Source: Chitinophaga pinensis | GTDB taxonomy: Bacteria > Bacteroidota > Bacteroidia > Chitinophagales > Chitinophagaceae | Assembly: GCA_943331145.2 (NCBI GenBank) | Contig: CALQKL020000120.1 | Location: 1-6,834, forward strand | Direction: 5' to 3' | Length of the DNA stretch: 6,834 nucleotides | Shown: positions 6,204 through 6,834 of the stretch, piece after piece | How positions within the stretch are numbered: position 1 is the first letter of the stretch | Layout: each line of letters begins with the position of its first letter | Notes under the pieces: model-generated | The model's input: only the letters and a program-made list of their open reading frames with translations | Databases searched by the model: none | Told to the model about the DNA's origin: nothing | Made by a program: the position numbers and the translations under genes

Positions 6204-6224
6204 AAAGGCCAACCTCTTCACTTT

Positions 6225-6249
6225 GATGATTGGTGAAAACACCAACATC
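6225..6249. repeat. Hairpin GATG-(A)-TTGGTG / CACCAA-CATC
   Basis: TTGGTG (6230-6235) and CACCAA (6240-6245) form a perfect 6-bp stem over an AAAA loop. It extends by GATG (6225-6228) with CATC (6246-6249) if A6229 is bulged, making 10 bp in total. Confidence 0.7.
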
Positions 6250-6272
6250 GGCAGACGAAAATTTCCAACCTT

Positions 6273-6299
6273 TTGAACTCATTGAACCTTTTGAACGTA
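6273..6299. repeat. 9-nt periodic TTGAAC repeat, three copies
   Basis: Three consecutive 9-nt units share TTGAAC and differ in the last three bases: TTGAACTCA, TTGAACCTT, TTGAACGTA. The period equals that of the array at 5012-5065, but the unit sequence is different. Confidence 0.7.
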
Positions 6300-6321
6300 T
6301 GGCTTGAAAATTTCATCTTAA

Positions 6322-6341
6322 GGGTTGAAAATATTCAACCC
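6322..6341. repeat. Perfect 8-bp palindrome GGGTTGAA / TTCAACCC
   Basis: GGGTTGAA (6322-6329) and TTCAACCC (6334-6341) form an exact stem over an AATA loop. It lies 16 nt beyond the stop of the minus-strand peptidase gene, so it may act as that gene's transcript end, although the bases that follow on the minus strand (TTAAGATG) are not a U-tract. Confidence 0.7.
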
Positions 6342-6357
6342 CTACGACCTCTCAAAC

Positions 6358-6834
6358 CTATTTCAACTTCTCTTCAATATACTTTTCAATTTCTTCTCCT
6401 TTTGCTTTTGAAATTTTACCCAATGCTTTTGAAATACTTGGGTCGATGAAACTCAAATATTGAGCAGGGATGCTATTTCTGAATTCTAAAATTTTATCAA
6501 TTCCAGCTTTAATTTTTGTCATGTCATTTAACTTAGATAAATAAACAGCAAACTTATCAGTCATTGAAATTTTTTCCTGACTTAATGGAGCTTCAGCATA
6601 TCGGTTAGCGATGAAGTCAAAATCTGCTTCTGTTCCTTGTGTTAAAATAATTTTATTTACCTCGTCTCCAAATGCTCCTTTTACATCATTGCTGTATTTT
6701 TTTGCAAGTTCAAAAGCACCTTCTGGATTGATGGTATTTATTCCTTTAAAAGCAGCACCTGCAACACTGTAAGACGAATCTTTAATGGCTGTTTCAAATA
6801 ATGATAAATACTTTTTATCTCCATTTTTTACAAG
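6358..6834 (-). CDS. M1-family aminopeptidase, C-terminal fragment (5' part outside window)
   Basis: The frame ending in TAG at 6360-6358 is open to the window edge, giving the last 158 residues of a longer protein. An internal Met at 6564 is not a likely start, because the residues before it continue the same repeat architecture. The fragment is all-helical and HEAT-like: KKYLSLFETAIKDSSYSVAGAAFKGINTINPEGAF resembles a HEAT-repeat pair. The tail AEAPLSQEKISMTDKFAVYL...KAGIDKILEFRNSIPAQYLSFIDPSISKALGKISKAKG matches what I recall of the C-termini of Bacteroidota M1 metallopeptidases. The zinc site (HExxH...E) and the catalytic domain would lie beyond the window, so activity cannot be confirmed. 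A different HEAT-repeat protein is the main alternative. It converges on the GNAT gene across a hairpin-rich gap. Confidence 0.7.
   Translation of the reverse strand, partial: LVKNGDKKYLSLFETAIKDSSYSVAGAAFKGINTINPEGAFELAKKYSNDVKGAFGDEVNKIILTQGTEADFDFIANRYAEAPLSQEKISMTDKFAVYLSKLNDMTKIKAGIDKILEFRNSIPAQYLSFIDPSISKALGKISKAKGEEIEKYIEEKLK

Larger units (their letters stand above)
6058..6357. other. 300-nt convergent intergenic region filled with hairpins and repeats
   Basis: No gene is visible between the GNAT stop and the end of the peptidase gene. The space holds five different hairpins (6086-6107, 6154-6168, 6180-6203, 6225-6249, 6322-6341) and a 9-nt periodic repeat (6273-6299). None is followed by a long T-run on either strand, so they are not classical intrinsic terminators. 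As the only structure between two converging genes they may still stop transcription or protect 3' ends. Confidence 0.7.

Overview
The window looks like chromosomal DNA of a Bacteroidota bacterium, probably near Chitinophagales. The evidence is its AT-rich, A-rich gene starts without clear Shine-Dalgarno sequences, a textbook Bacteroidetes promoter (TTTG, 19-nt spacer, TAnnTTTG) in front of a LemA gene, the LemA-TPM-TPM gene cluster, and the C-terminus of an M1-type aminopeptidase resembling those I know from that group. The lineage assignment is inference from remembered families, not from a search.

Left part (1-2948, minus strand): a compact ethanolamine-use operon read right to left. It encodes an APC-family ethanolamine permease with a GTG start, then EutB, the large subunit of adenosylcobalamin-dependent ethanolamine ammonia-lyase, then the N-terminal part of EutC, the small subunit, which runs off the window edge. 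The genes are 6 nt apart and then overlap by 8 nt. The products would import ethanolamine and split it to acetaldehyde and ammonia. No microcompartment shell, EutA reactivase or regulator gene is visible in the window.

Middle part (2949-4947): a 193-nt divergent control region, then a plus-strand operon of lemA, a small cytoplasmic TPM-domain protein, and a secreted or membrane-anchored TPM-domain protein with a long Gly/Ser tail. The gaps are 13 and 11 nt. The pairing is a recurrent envelope-associated cluster whose biochemical role is not settled.

Right part (4948-6834): two single plus-strand genes (a muconolactone-isomerase-like small protein and a GNAT acetyltransferase), then the 3' end of a minus-strand M1 peptidase gene. 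The spaces between these genes are packed with repeats: a 16-nt duplicated unit, a 9-nt tandem array, a palindromic element present before and (inverted) after the GNAT gene, and a row of five different hairpins in the 300-nt convergent gap. This repeat-rich intergenic DNA is the least explained part of the window. I see no CRISPR array, RNA gene, intact insertion sequence or clear new multi-gene system.
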